NCBI GenBank assembly: GCA_017656305.1
Contig: JACDOG010000008.1
Location: 1-64,000 of the forward strand
Direction of reading: 5' to 3'
DNA: 64,000 nucleotides
DNA from: Thermoanaerobacteraceae bacterium
GTDB taxonomy: Bacteria > Bacillota > JADQBR01
Shown: piece after piece, positions 26,668-35,711 of the stretch
How the letters are laid out: every line of letters starts with the position of its first letter
Numbering within the stretch: position 1 is the stretch's first letter
Notes under the pieces: model-generated
The model's input: the letters and a program-made list of their open reading frames with translations, nothing else
Database searches by the model: none
Told to the model about the DNA's origin: nothing
Made by a program: the position numbers and the translations under genes

Positions 26668-28560
26668 TTATGTTTTTTTTTCGGAAATAAAGAAGCATAC
26701 ATTGGTTTCTTTTTCAACATAAGTTTTTTTCATCCCGCCAACATTAATCTCAACCCCAGGCCAGGCCTGATTTATTTCTACGCTATTTTCCGCAGTGGTT
26801 TTTAGTTTTGTTGTACACCCAATCTCGGAACCCGCTTCAACAATCTGAATATTACCATTAGCAATTACTTCTCCACCTTTAAAAATCCCTTTATTCCCTT
26901 TGATACAAACATTGTTTCCCGCTCGCAACGAAGACTGGAAACAACCTTCCCCGCTAATTATTATGTCAGCACTGGCAACTAAAGTAGAAGACTGCACGTA
27001 ATTTCCGTAAATGCTCGAATGTTTATTGGCTAAACTCTCAAGAAAGTATATTGCTTCTTTAACTTTTTTCTTCAGCGTTAATAAATCCTTCATCCTTCGT
27101 AATTCTCTAATTGGTCCGTATGCATAGAACGTAACCGCAAGTTCATCTATTAAGTCTTTTACCGAAGCATCAAGCACCTCGTATTCTTCCCGTTGTTCCA
27201 TGCTTTTGGCAAAACTGACACATAGTTTTGGTAACTTGGTAAATTTTTTTTCAAGAAGTGCCTTTACCGCTCTTCCTACTGGAAGTTCTTTTTGGCCGTA
27301 CTTCTTTTTCAGTTGGTTAATAGCTTTGACCAATTTTTGGAGCTGAATATCTACATCATTAAGGTAATGACAAATTTCCTTACATAAGGCGGACATGCCG
27401 CCGGCAAATAACGTGCTGCCAATTATATTACCTTTAACAGTTATATTTCCCCCAGCATAAATTTTCGAGTTGGCTACATAGCCGTTTACCGATACATTGC
27501 CGCTGGCCCGCACTATCATGAAATCTTCCACATTACCGGTTATCAGCACATCGCCATTAAATTCAATATCTCCAGTTTCCGGCGTCACGTCGCCCACATG
27601 ATCATATATTGGAAACACGCTCAAATATCCATTGGACACATCCGGCCGTCCTTCTATTAACGCTACGGCTTTAGTTCCATCTTCAATCAACTGCACACCC
27701 CGGCGTACCTTTATTTCTACCCGTTTCGGCTCCCGGGGGTCTTTCACCGCACCCGTAAGGTCAATCCCGGGTTCACCGAGAACTGCCGGTTTTTTTACAG
27801 CCAGTACTTCCCCTGGCTTTACGCTAAGAACATTTTTAACCGGCCTATTACCTCCGCTGCTACTGGAAATATGTTTCTGTTGAAATATATACTCAACCTC
27901 CTCGTCAACAGGAGGTGTTGGATATATTCCCTGGGCAATTTTTTCCCTTTCCAAATTTTTTCCGGAAGCCAACAGTTTTTTGATTTTTTGTTCATCAAAG
28001 TAGACTATATTTTTCTGCACCAACTCTTCTAATACCGTGCAGTAGTCCAGCCTGGACGGGGGGATTTCCCTGTCCAATTTGGCGGTTATCACAAGATCTT
28101 CCACAGGAGGCGAGTCAACAATTTTGTATTTTTTACCTGGCTTGTAGCGGACGCTTAAATGGGCATTCATTAATTCTTCATCAACTTCAAGAACATAGTC
28201 CACTTCCGGGTCTTCCTCATCGGGAAGCACGATAACATCATCATTCTCAGTTACTACCGTCGTTCCGGAAACCTCCTCACCATTCACGAAAACCCTCACA
28301 TGCTGTCCCGGCGCAATTGTAGGGTACTTTCCGTTGTTTCGAGGAGCTGTTATGGTTATATTTCCATCCTGGATAGATACCAAACCGTTATTTGTCACTT
28401 CTCTGCTTTCCTCTTTACATTGAAAGGCCTGAATTTGTTTTTGCTCTTTGCGACTTTTTGTAGTTTCAAGAATTTCTCCGCCTTTAGCAGAAGACCCAAA
28501 GCATTCAGGGGTTCCATGATCTTCCAGTTCACTCAGTATTTCTTTCACCAAGCTGTCCAC
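26668..28560 (-). CDS. FapA-like (DUF342) polymer-like protein
   Basis: 630 residues. An N-terminal region with an FapA-type domain (CTVLEELVQKNIVYFDEQ..., then PPVDEEVEYIFQQ) precedes a right-handed parallel beta-helix built from short repeats (GDIEFNGDVLITGNVEDF, ASGNVSVNGYVANSKIYAGG, NITVKGNIIGSTLFAGG). A coiled-coil insertion (about residues 395-500) separates it from more beta-helix (GEVIANGNIQIVEAGSEIG). DUF342/FapA proteins are linked to flagellar assembly and surface organisation; a direct role here is unknown. GTG start after GGGGGGGA. The last 20 residues have no family match. Confidence 0.8.
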   Translation of the reverse strand: MDSLVKEILSELEDHGTPECFGSSAKGGEILETTKSRKEQKQIQAFQCKEESREVTNNGLVSIQDGNITITAPRNNGKYPTIAPGQHVRVFVNGEEVSGTTVVTENDDVIVLPDEEDPEVDYVLEVDEELMNAHLSVRYKPGKKYKIVDSPPVEDLVITAKLDREIPPSRLDYCTVLEELVQKNIVYFDEQKIKKLLASGKNLEREKIAQGIYPTPPVDEEVEYIFQQKHISSSSGGNRPVKNVLSVKPGEVLAVKKPAVLGEPGIDLTGAVKDPREPKRVEIKVRRGVQLIEDGTKAVALIEGRPDVSNGYLSVFPIYDHVGDVTPETGDIEFNGDVLITGNVEDFMIVRASGNVSVNGYVANSKIYAGGNITVKGNIIGSTLFAGGMSALCKEICHYLNDVDIQLQKLVKAINQLKKKYGQKELPVGRAVKALLEKKFTKLPKLCVSFAKSMEQREEYEVLDASVKDLIDELAVTFYAYGPIRELRRMKDLLTLKKKVKEAIYFLESLANKHSSIYGNYVQSSTLVASADIIISGEGCFQSSLRAGNNVCIKGNKGIFKGGEVIANGNIQIVEAGSEIGCTTKLKTTAENSVEINQAWPGVEINVGGMKKTYVEKETNVCFFISEKKT

Positions 28561-28711
28561 TGAAAATCCCCCCCAACTGCTAAAACTAAAACTGTAACTT
28601 TTTTATTATTAAATATTACGTTCTCAGACAAAATTTCACATCATACTAAAGTATTGTTTTAAATTCTACAAAATTCGACAATACGTCAGCATCGAAATCA
28701 TCCAAAAGTAT

Positions 28712-28744
28712 AAATAAAAAAACACCCATTTTAAAGCGTGGGTA
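28712..28744 (-). terminator. Weak terminator after the HD-GYP/LuxR gene
   Basis: On the minus strand ACCCACGCTTTAAAATGGGT folds as a short hairpin, followed by GTTTTTTTATTT. It overlaps the stop region of the gene that starts at 30830. Confidence 0.55.
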
Positions 28745-28745
28745 G

Positions 28746-30830
28746 TTAAAAGTTAAACCATCCTGCTTTTAGAGCATAAACGGCAGCTTTTGTACGGTCT
28801 TCAACACCTAACTTTTGCAATATTTTTGAAACATGACTTTTCACTGTTTGTTCAGTAACATACAAAGCCTGAGCAATTTCCTGGTTGTTGTAGCCGTCAG
28901 CTAGTAAAGCCAAAACTTCTTTTTCTCGTGTCGTCAGTTCATCAAATTTGCTTTTTATTATTTTAATTCCATGCTTAGTTATGCTGTTTTCCTCATATTT
29001 AAAAACCAATTCATCAAAAATAACTTCACGAAATAGCTCCACAAGCTTGGCATCATATTTCTTCCCTGCTTTAGCAACCAGCTCTTGGTACGCTTCGCTG
29101 GCTCCCATGGCCTCACGGTAAACCCTGTGGTGAGTCATAGCTTCGTAACTGTCAGCTATAGCAACAATTTTGGCAGACAACGGTATCTCATCTGCAGTTA
29201 AACCGTCGGGATATCCCGACCCGTCAAGTCTTTCATGATGGTACCTCACGACCTCATGCACGTAGGGTATATCAAATAAAGCCGCAACTATTTCAGCTCC
29301 TTTTGCCGGGTGAGTTTTTATTAACTCTTTTTCCCTATTGTTTAGCTGTTCTGTTTTCATTAGCAATTTATCGGGAAGAAATATTTTGCCTATATCGTGT
29401 AAAAAAGCAGCATTACCTATTTTCTCTGCTTCTTCTTCACTCAGCCCTGCCTTTAACGCCAATTTTCGGGAATAGATACTAACTCTTTCCGAGTGACCAA
29501 AGGTATACGGATCTCTCATTTCGATAATTTTTGCTAGCACTCGCAATGTACCGTTCAGCATGTTCTGGTAATGTGTACAACAATCGGCTTTAGACAACGC
29601 CACGGAAATAATATTACAGATGATTTGTAAAAACTGGTGTTCTACATCATTTAAGTTATTTTCCCTATAAAAGAGTAAGAGTCCTTCATTGTCACTATTG
29701 GCTGATTTCAGGGGAATTTGCAGATAGTGCAAAAAGTCAGTATAGTCTTTCGCATTTTTTATCTTCTCCAAAACATCCTTATTCTCACTTCTAACAATTT
29801 TTAACGGCCGACTTCCTTGGCTGTAAATTATAGCCAAGACTTGCGGTTTGAGTAAAGTTTGTACTAGGTCAATCACAAGATTAAAAAACTTATCAATGTT
29901 CAAAGAAAAATATGTTTCATCACTTACATGTCTAACAACATACATACATTCCAACTGTTCTTCGTACTTTTTTTTATTTATATTTTTTAAATAATTATTT
30001 GTCAGGCACTGGCAAAAAGTCTCTACTATTTTTTTGTACTGTTCTAATTGAGCAGGTTCATCCTGGTAAATAACATATAATAAACCCAAAACATCACTTT
30101 CTTCGCCAGCAAGGGGAATACAAAATAATAATTTGCCAGCATTGTGTAACTCTTTAAATATGGAATTTCGCAGCATTAACTTGTTTTCATTAACTTTACC
30201 TATGAAGGTTTTTTTACTGGTCAAAACTAAACTTTCCAAGCCGCTCTCCACGTATGTATTACGTAAATTATCCTGTTTTATGCCAATACTTATATATGGC
30301 TTTAACTGTTCACCTTCTATTACAGCAAATACTAGACAGTCATAGTTAACCACGGAGCCTAATTTCCTAAATAGTTTTTTGTAATGTTTCTTGGACAAAA
30401 CATTTACGCTACACGTTTCCTCTATCAGCTCATAAAATAATTCCACTTGTTTTTTTTCTATAAAACTTTCCACTAACGCCAATATACTTTTTTTGAATCT
30501 CTCAGCAGTTTCCTTTACGGTCAGAAAATCTTTATCTTCGCTATAAACGTATAACATCCCGATATCTAATTTATCTATTTTTAAGGGACTGAGGTATAAA
30601 TTGGCATCCTGAAAGCAGAAAAACGAATTTTCAGTAATAACCGCTGTATCGTTTAACGGACAACTGTAACTGCAGCCGCTGCAAATATTTTTGAAAGGCT
30701 GCTCCAAGTTTCGCTTCAATACTTCATCTTTTCCGATAAACCCGAAATTATATTGTGAAAAATCGTTAAATACCCCCACTAAATCTAAAATTTGTAAAAT
30801 CAAGTATTTTATAAGGTTGTTTTCACTCAT
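28746..30830 (-). CDS. HD-GYP phosphodiesterase fused to a LuxR-type helix-turn-helix
   Basis: About 694 residues. The N-terminal 450 residues contain a Cys cluster (NICSGCSYSCPL) and one or two GAF-like sensor regions. The HD-GYP domain follows (HSERVSIYSRKLALKAG, AAFLHDIGKIFLPDKLL, YHHERLDGSGYPDGL, ADSYEAMTHHRVYR). The last 64 residues are a LuxR/GerE DNA-binding domain (ELTTREKEVLALLADGYNN, then TEQTVKSHVSKILQKLGV). Having both a dinucleotide hydrolase and a DNA-binding output in one protein is unusual. The start at ATG 30830 follows GAGGTGGG; an open frame extends 14 codons upstream. A Cys-rich sensor suggests a redox or metal input, an inference only. Confidence 0.88.
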   Translation of the reverse strand: MSENNLIKYLILQILDLVGVFNDFSQYNFGFIGKDEVLKRNLEQPFKNICSGCSYSCPLNDTAVITENSFFCFQDANLYLSPLKIDKLDIGMLYVYSEDKDFLTVKETAERFKKSILALVESFIEKKQVELFYELIEETCSVNVLSKKHYKKLFRKLGSVVNYDCLVFAVIEGEQLKPYISIGIKQDNLRNTYVESGLESLVLTSKKTFIGKVNENKLMLRNSIFKELHNAGKLLFCIPLAGEESDVLGLLYVIYQDEPAQLEQYKKIVETFCQCLTNNYLKNINKKKYEEQLECMYVVRHVSDETYFSLNIDKFFNLVIDLVQTLLKPQVLAIIYSQGSRPLKIVRSENKDVLEKIKNAKDYTDFLHYLQIPLKSANSDNEGLLLFYRENNLNDVEHQFLQIICNIISVALSKADCCTHYQNMLNGTLRVLAKIIEMRDPYTFGHSERVSIYSRKLALKAGLSEEEAEKIGNAAFLHDIGKIFLPDKLLMKTEQLNNREKELIKTHPAKGAEIVAALFDIPYVHEVVRYHHERLDGSGYPDGLTADEIPLSAKIVAIADSYEAMTHHRVYREAMGASEAYQELVAKAGKKYDAKLVELFREVIFDELVFKYEENSITKHGIKIIKSKFDELTTREKEVLALLADGYNNQEIAQALYVTEQTVKSHVSKILQKLGVEDRTKAAVYALKAGWFNF

Positions 30831-31008
30831 CCAACCCACCTCATAAAACCAGCTGGTTCTGGATTTTTTCAAGCTTCAAACTAAGCAAATTATAGCAAAC
30901 TATTACATTTATATCATTTGCAATAGATGTAAATTATACTATAGTATTAATATTTGCTTTTACTTTCAAACTTCAGAATTATGTTTTTTTGGTTTCAGAA
31001 ATTCTATT

Positions 31009-31048
31009 TGAAAAAACGAAACCTGGCTCTAATTTATGAAGCCAGGTT
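31009..31048 (-). terminator. Terminator after the AIM24-family gene
   Basis: On the minus strand AACCTGGCT pairs with AGCCAGGTT across an 11-nt loop, followed by TCGTTTTTTC. Confidence 0.8.
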
Positions 31049-31062
31049 TTTTGAGAAAACTT

Positions 31063-31830
31063 TTAGTTATCTCCACCAAAAATACCCCCAAAAAGGCTCT
31101 CTCCCATACCGACAATTCCTTTCTGCTCACCTTTTTCCTGGAAACGAGCTGCTGCGAACAGCCGGTCAGCCAGGCGAGAGAAAGGTAGGCTTTGTAAATA
31201 CACGATTCCCGGTCCAGTTAGTTTCGCCAGGAATACACCTTCGCCTCCGAACAGCGCATTTTTAAACCCGCCAACAAACTGGATGTCGTAATTAACAGAC
31301 GGTTCAAAAGCCACCAGACAGCCCGTATCCACGCGTAATATTTCATTAAGTGCCAGTTCTTTGCGTATGATGGTCCCTCCTGCATGTATAAAAGCCATCC
31401 CGTCACCACTTAAACGTTGCAAGATAAAACCCTCACCGCCAAACAGTCCGGCACCGATTTTCCTGGTAAAGGCCACTTCCACCTCAACACCCTTGGCGGC
31501 ACAAAGAAAGGCATCCTTCTGGCATAAAAAATTGCCCCCAAATGATGCCAGGTCAACAGCAATTATCTTGCCGGGGTAGGGAGCGCCAAAGGCAACATAG
31601 CCCTTCTTGCTGCCGCTGTTTACAAAATTGGTGATAAAAAAGCTCTCACCTGTCAACTTCCGCTTTAAGCCTTTAAACACCCCCCCGCCGGTGGAGGTCT
31701 GCATCTCTATACCTTCTCCCATGTACATCATGGCCCCGGCTTCTGCCCTTACCCCTTCCCCGGGGTCCAGTTCCACTTCCACAATCTGCATGTCATCACC
31801 ATGAATCTTGTAATCAATGACATCGGCCAT
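31063..31830 (-). CDS. AIM24 / TIGR00266 family protein
   Basis: About 255 residues, one tandem beta-sandwich (Tim44-like/AIM24) protein. The family signature is clear: IVEVELDPGEGVRAEAGAM near the N-terminus, FITNFVNSGSKKGYVAFG, and GGEGFILQRLSGDGMAFIHAGG with the paired GGEGVFLAKLTGPGIVYLQS repeat. The function of bacterial members is unknown; mitochondrial AIM24 supports inner-membrane organisation. ATG 31830 after AGGGGGGAACG. Single-gene unit with its own terminator. Confidence 0.88.
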   Translation of the reverse strand: MADVIDYKIHGDDMQIVEVELDPGEGVRAEAGAMMYMGEGIEMQTSTGGGVFKGLKRKLTGESFFITNFVNSGSKKGYVAFGAPYPGKIIAVDLASFGGNFLCQKDAFLCAAKGVEVEVAFTRKIGAGLFGGEGFILQRLSGDGMAFIHAGGTIIRKELALNEILRVDTGCLVAFEPSVNYDIQFVGGFKNALFGGEGVFLAKLTGPGIVYLQSLPFSRLADRLFAAARFQEKGEQKGIVGMGESLFGGIFGGDN

Positions 31831-31951
31831 CAAACGTTCCCCCCTAAATTTTTAAAATCCTCTAAAATCAATACTATTAGTGATACATTTATTTTACACC
31901 TTTGTCTCGTTAAACACCGCATATATTTTAAAATTTCATGATTTCATGCGA

Positions 31952-32044
31952 TTATAGCGTTAATAAATTTTTCAATCCCTCATCATTTCCTGGAAAAAGT
32001 GATGCAAAAAATTCCTCGTCGATGTTAACATGATATAGGGTCAT
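31952..32044 (-). pseudogene. N-terminal stub of an IS256-family transposase
   Basis: Thirty codons open with MTLYHVNIDEEFFASLF and end with a stop. This N-terminus is typical of IS256 (mutator-type) transposases. A good ribosome site (CCGGAGGGATG) precedes it. The rest of the transposase is absent. Sequence to about 32130 is probably the upstream end of the same IS. Confidence 0.65.
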
Positions 32045-32142
32045 CGTTCATCCCTCCGGTTTCTTGGTTTGTTTTACCACTTATCAATTTGCCAGAGGAG
32101 GGCGATGGTCCTTTAAATGCTTTTTAAGCCTTTTTTACAGAA

Positions 32143-32303
32143 AATATCATACGTAACTGGGCCTTTTTCGAGAATAAAAAAGAAGTATTTACCTTAATAG
32201 GTTAAAAAAGCGACCAATTGTTACCTGGTCGCTTTTCATTATTTAATTTCAAATATTTTACGATGACAAATCTTTAATAAGTTTTTGAATAGCCTTTTTT
32301 TCG
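32143..32303 (-). pseudogene. Duplicate of the sigma-K 3' end and its terminator
   Basis: These 160 bp match 49508-49665: the last 14 codons of sigma-K (EKKAIQKLIKDLSS) plus the downstream terminator (GCGACCA pairing with TGGTCGC at 32207-32238) and the next 60 bp. Homology ends abruptly at 32303 inside the KK codons. The missing adjoining part of the gene is found at 39663-39749. See the finding on the split copy. Confidence 0.85.
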
Positions 32304-32321
32304 AAGTGTGCTCTTCTTTAT

Positions 32322-32857
32322 TTACCCTTCTGTAATGGGCCTATTCTCTTTGATAATGTCTTTCAACCAATCTATGGCCTCTGCATAATTTTGTGATTCT
32401 AAAACTGATAGCATAAAAATTAAAAGCGACAGGATGGACAAATTCTCGACAACTTGTCCTATGTCCAAAAACAGAAAAAATGCGGTGGAAGGCTCTTTTA
32501 AAGTGAAATTAATTCCCATTTCTACTCCTGAAGAAGCTCGAGAAGCGCTTGAAGCCGCCATTAGTATCATAATAGGGAGCGCTTCTGGAAGCAGTACTTT
32601 ATGCTGGACATACCTAAAGCACTATCATCTTTGTCGTTTTCCCCCTCAACTTGAAAATACCCTTCAATTTCCACAGTATCGGGACAGACGACTACACGTT
32701 TTACCAGTTTACGGACAATTTCCTGGCGTTTTTCAAACGGAAGATTGTGCCGGCCTGGTCGTCCAGGCAAAAAGAAAAAGTTTTTATAATACTTATGCAG
32801 CGGGAGTCCATGCCATTCTTTTGAGAGGGATAGAGTATATTTGGGTAGGACCACCAA
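32322..32857 (-). pseudogene. Remnant of a large serine recombinase and adjoining ORF
   Basis: At 32570-32857 the minus strand reads LPFEKRQEIVRKLVKRVVV, close to the C-terminal LSFEEKKELVRLLVKQVVI of the recombinase at 50160, followed by an equivalent of its last beta strand. The upstream catalytic part is missing. The next 82-codon frame (32322-32570) matches nothing I recognise. Together with the sigma-K tail just beside it, this reads like a decayed second copy of the sigK/recombinase junction at 49620-50300. Confidence 0.6.
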
Positions 32858-32875
32858 ATAGAGTCAAAAAAAGAT

Positions 32876-33031
32876 ATGACATTGGAAGGAAAAATTTACT
32901 ATTATTGCGAACCAATCAGAGTGCCAGGGGAAATAGAACATCTGGTAGATTTGATAAATAAGTCTGACTACCATCCGCTGGAATTAGGGGCCGGGGCACA
33001 CCACAAGTTAGTTGCAATTCATCCTTTTTGA
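32876..33031 (+). CDS. Small unknown ORF
   Basis: 51 codons from ATG 32876, beginning MTLEGKIYYYCEPIRVPGE and ending AHHKLVAIHPF. No strong ribosome site and no family recognised. It could be a fragment; it lies in the debris-rich stretch between the recombinase remnant and the radical SAM gene. I see nothing convincing in 33032-33243. Confidence 0.25.
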   Translation: MTLEGKIYYYCEPIRVPGEIEHLVDLINKSDYHPLELGAGAHHKLVAIHPF

Positions 33032-33243
33032 TGATGGTAATGGTAGGGTGGCCGACCCAACTATCCCACAGTAAGCGGAATGTCCATCTACTGGTTGATG
33101 AACCGATCATCCCTTGCGGGTAGGGATTTGCATTCTGATTTCAAGTTGTTCTTGTGATTTTTTCGAATCTCTCAGAGGTGTTTCCGAAAGTAATCACCGC
33201 CATTTGCTGCAAGCTCATTAATAATTAAGACTAACCTGAAAGG

Positions 33244-34620
33244 ATGGTGGCCTACTTGAAACTAGAATTGATCACCCCGGAATCAGAACCCTCGCGCCGA
33301 CTACGCAAGTGGCGCCTAATCCAGTTTCCTCAGTTGACCATGCCGTTGATTGCTGCCTTAACTCCGAAAGACGTGGAGATTCACCACACGGATGAAATTG
33401 TGGAACCAGTGAATTTCGAGCGAGAGGTTGATCTGGTAGCCATCACCTGTAATACGTCGGCCGCCAATCATGTTTACCGGCTGGCGGACGAGTTCCGCCG
33501 GCGGGGCCGAAAAGTGGTTCTGGGCGGCCCCCACGTTACTGTACTGCCCGAAGAAGCTCTCGCCCACGCCGATGCGGTGGTAATCGGTGAAGCTGAAACG
33601 GTCTGGGCAAAAGTAGTCGAGGACTTCCAGCGGGGTACCTGGAAGCGGATATACAGGGGGAAGCCAGCCAACCTTGCAGAGATACCCCGTGCCAGGAGGG
33701 ACCTTATCGTGGGAAGGGGTTATGGTCGCGGGGTTATCATTGCCACCCGGGGCTGTCCCAACCGCTGTGATTATTGTTCTGTAGGCAATATGTACGGTAG
33801 CGGCCAGCGGCGGCGACCCGTACAGGAGGTGGCCCGGGAGGTGGCGACGATTCCCGGCAAGGCGGTGATCTTTTGGGACGATCACTTGACCGCCAATCGC
33901 CGTTACGCCCTGGAACTCTTCAAAGCCATCGCCCCCTATCGCAAATGGTGGACCACGCAGACCACCATTCAGGTGGCCTTTGACCATGAACTGCTGGCGG
34001 CTGCTGCTGAAAGCGGCTGCAAGGCCTTCTTCATCGGCCTGGAGTCCATTTCTCAGGAGAGCCTAAATTCCCAGGGTAAGGGGTTTAACAAGGTGGCCCT
34101 GTACGAGCAGGCAGTGAAGAACTTGCACCACTATGGAATCGCCATTCAGGCTGGCACTATGTTTGGGCTGGATGGAGACGACCCGGGCATTTTCGAGCGC
34201 ACCTTGAAGTATTACCGTGAAATCGGTATCGACAGTGCAACGGTCAGCATTGTCGTTCCCATGCCGGGAACTCCTTTCTTTGCCCGATTACAGCGCGAAG
34301 GGAGGCTTTTGACCACCAACTGGGATAAATATAATGGAAAAGTGGATGCGGTCTTCCAGCCTGCAAAAATGACCCCTCGAGAATTGGAGCAGGGTGTAGC
34401 TTGGTTTGCCAAACAGTTTTATTCCCTTCCGTCGATCTTGGACCGTCTAGTTGTTAAATCTCGAGTAGGTCTGTGGTGGAACGCACCTCGCAACCTAGGT
34501 TATCGGTTAGCACTACTCTGGAGGGATGGGGTGGATTTTGACCATTTAACTAATGATTCCAACCAAATTGACTATGGGAAATCAATGCAGCGGGGAAATA
34601 CCAGCAATCCTCAACCATAG
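33244..34620 (+). CDS. Radical SAM protein with B12-binding-like N-terminal domain
   Basis: 458 residues. The N-terminal 145 residues form a Rossmann-like cobalamin-binding fold (VDLVAITCNTSAANHVYRLAD, VVLGGPHVTVLPEEAL, AVVIGEAE). The radical SAM core follows with ATRGCPNRCDYCSVGNMYG (CxxxCxxC 4Fe-4S site) and a TIM barrel to about residue 360. It belongs to the broad methyltransferase/methylthiolase-like group (COG1032), whose members include BchE-type enzymes and hopanoid or lipid methylases; the substrate cannot be told. Its codon use is GC-richer than the flanking AT-rich debris, consistent with import. There is no partner gene nearby. Confidence 0.85.
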   Translation: MVAYLKLELITPESEPSRRLRKWRLIQFPQLTMPLIAALTPKDVEIHHTDEIVEPVNFEREVDLVAITCNTSAANHVYRLADEFRRRGRKVVLGGPHVTVLPEEALAHADAVVIGEAETVWAKVVEDFQRGTWKRIYRGKPANLAEIPRARRDLIVGRGYGRGVIIATRGCPNRCDYCSVGNMYGSGQRRRPVQEVAREVATIPGKAVIFWDDHLTANRRYALELFKAIAPYRKWWTTQTTIQVAFDHELLAAAAESGCKAFFIGLESISQESLNSQGKGFNKVALYEQAVKNLHHYGIAIQAGTMFGLDGDDPGIFERTLKYYREIGIDSATVSIVVPMPGTPFFARLQREGRLLTTNWDKYNGKVDAVFQPAKMTPRELEQGVAWFAKQFYSLPSILDRLVVKSRVGLWWNAPRNLGYRLALLWRDGVDFDHLTNDSNQIDYGKSMQRGNTSNPQP

Positions 34621-34689
34621 ATGCACTTATTGTCAACCATGGTTTGCCGGCTACTCCTTTAATATATTAAGCTTGGGGGGGAGGATTTC

Positions 34690-35072
34690 ATGAATAAAGA
34701 TCTGGAAAGAGATTGGCGGGGGCCTTATCTCCACGGCAATCAAGCATTCCAAAATTGACCATGCACGGGAAAAAGCCAGCAAGGTGCAAAGTGCTTTATA
34801 CTCTCTTAAAAGAGAATTGCTGGATGTAGAAAATTAACACAGACCTGACAATTGAAATCGGCGGACTGGCCACTTTTGCAGACTACTTTTTTGACGGCCT
34901 GATTGTCAATTGGGTAGTACAATCCCGCATTAACGAGGCCCGCAAACGTTCTGAAACAGTAATGACGCAGGTGGAGCAAATACGGCAAAGCTTGAGAATA
35001 GAATTAGAAGAAACGGATGGAAAGCAAAAGAATTACAGGCAAGGAAGCAGAAAATTGTGGAACAGACTATAA
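34690..35072 (+). pseudogene. Frameshifted gene of unknown function
   Basis: An ATG at 34690 preceded by GGGGGGGAGG opens a short frame. After one frameshift a second frame reads KEIGGGLISTAIKHSKIDH, then a helical segment EKASKVQSALYSLKRELL and a stop. A third frame reads TIEIGGLATFADYFFDGL, then NWVVQSRINEARKRSETV and a coiled coil to TAA at 35072. The three pieces look like one small, mostly helical protein broken twice. Not recognised. It occupies most of the gap 34621-35321. Confidence 0.5.
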
Positions 35073-35243
35073 TTTAACAGTTTGGATATCGGTGACAGTA
35101 CATAGTCAGTTGATAATTCACTTTTCAAGGATTATGTTTGTTGGAAAATCTGGCTAAGGATCAATGAACGTCAAAGAAAAGGGAAAAGCAGAGGTTACTG
35201 GGATTATAATTTGAGGAATAAAGCGCTATTTCTTGTTTAGCTC

Positions 35244-35292
35244 TTGACAAAAAGATATTATAGGTATACTGTATATATAGGGTATATACAGT
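35244..35292 (+). promoter_or_regulatory. Promoter with palindromic operator for the GntR-ABC operon
   Basis: TTGACA (35244-35249) is followed by TATACT (35265-35270). Overlapping the -10 and start region is a perfect palindrome: ACTGTATATA (35268-35277), 5-bp centre TAGGG, TATATACAGT (35283-35292). The position and symmetry suit binding by the GntR dimer encoded 30 bp downstream and imply autorepression. Confidence 0.8.
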
Positions 35293-35321
35293 ATGTTTAA
35301 TTATAACGGGGAGAGTGAATT

Positions 35322-35711
35322 ATGCTGATTACTCTATCACCGCAAAATCCCACTCCGCTCTACCGGCAGATTGCGGAGCAGATCAAAAACAGAATCTTAC
35401 AGGGAGAGCTGGAGGCCCACGAATCCCTGCCTTCCATCCGGCAGTTGGCCAAGGAGCTGACCACCAGCGTGATTACCACCAAAAAAGCTTACGAGGAATT
35501 GGAAAGGGAGGGATGGATCTATACCAGGGCCGGAAAGGGCAGCTATGTGGCTCCCATAGATAGATCGGCAAGGCATGAGCGATTGCTCAACTCGTTAAAA
35601 AACCAATTTCAAAAGCTTATAACAGAGGCTGTGGATTCGGGCATTACGCCCCATGAACTTGAAAAAGCCTTTCAGGAAGTATTACAGCGATGCAGGGAGG
35701 AGGAAAACTGA
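35322..35711 (+). CDS. GntR-family regulator (YtrA-type)
   Basis: 129 residues. The winged helix occupies residues about 8-75 (PLYRQIAEQIKNRILQGEL, LPSIRQLAKELTTSVITTKKAYEELEREGWIYTRAGKGSYV). It is followed by a short helical tail of about 45 residues, as in the YtrA subfamily, which has no large effector domain and controls adjacent ABC transporters. It starts after GGGGAGAG. Its stop overlaps the ABC gene start (ATGA). The palindrome at 35268-35292 is its probable operator. Confidence 0.9.
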   Translation: MLITLSPQNPTPLYRQIAEQIKNRILQGELEAHESLPSIRQLAKELTTSVITTKKAYEELEREGWIYTRAGKGSYVAPIDRSARHERLLNSLKNQFQKLITEAVDSGITPHELEKAFQEVLQRCREEEN

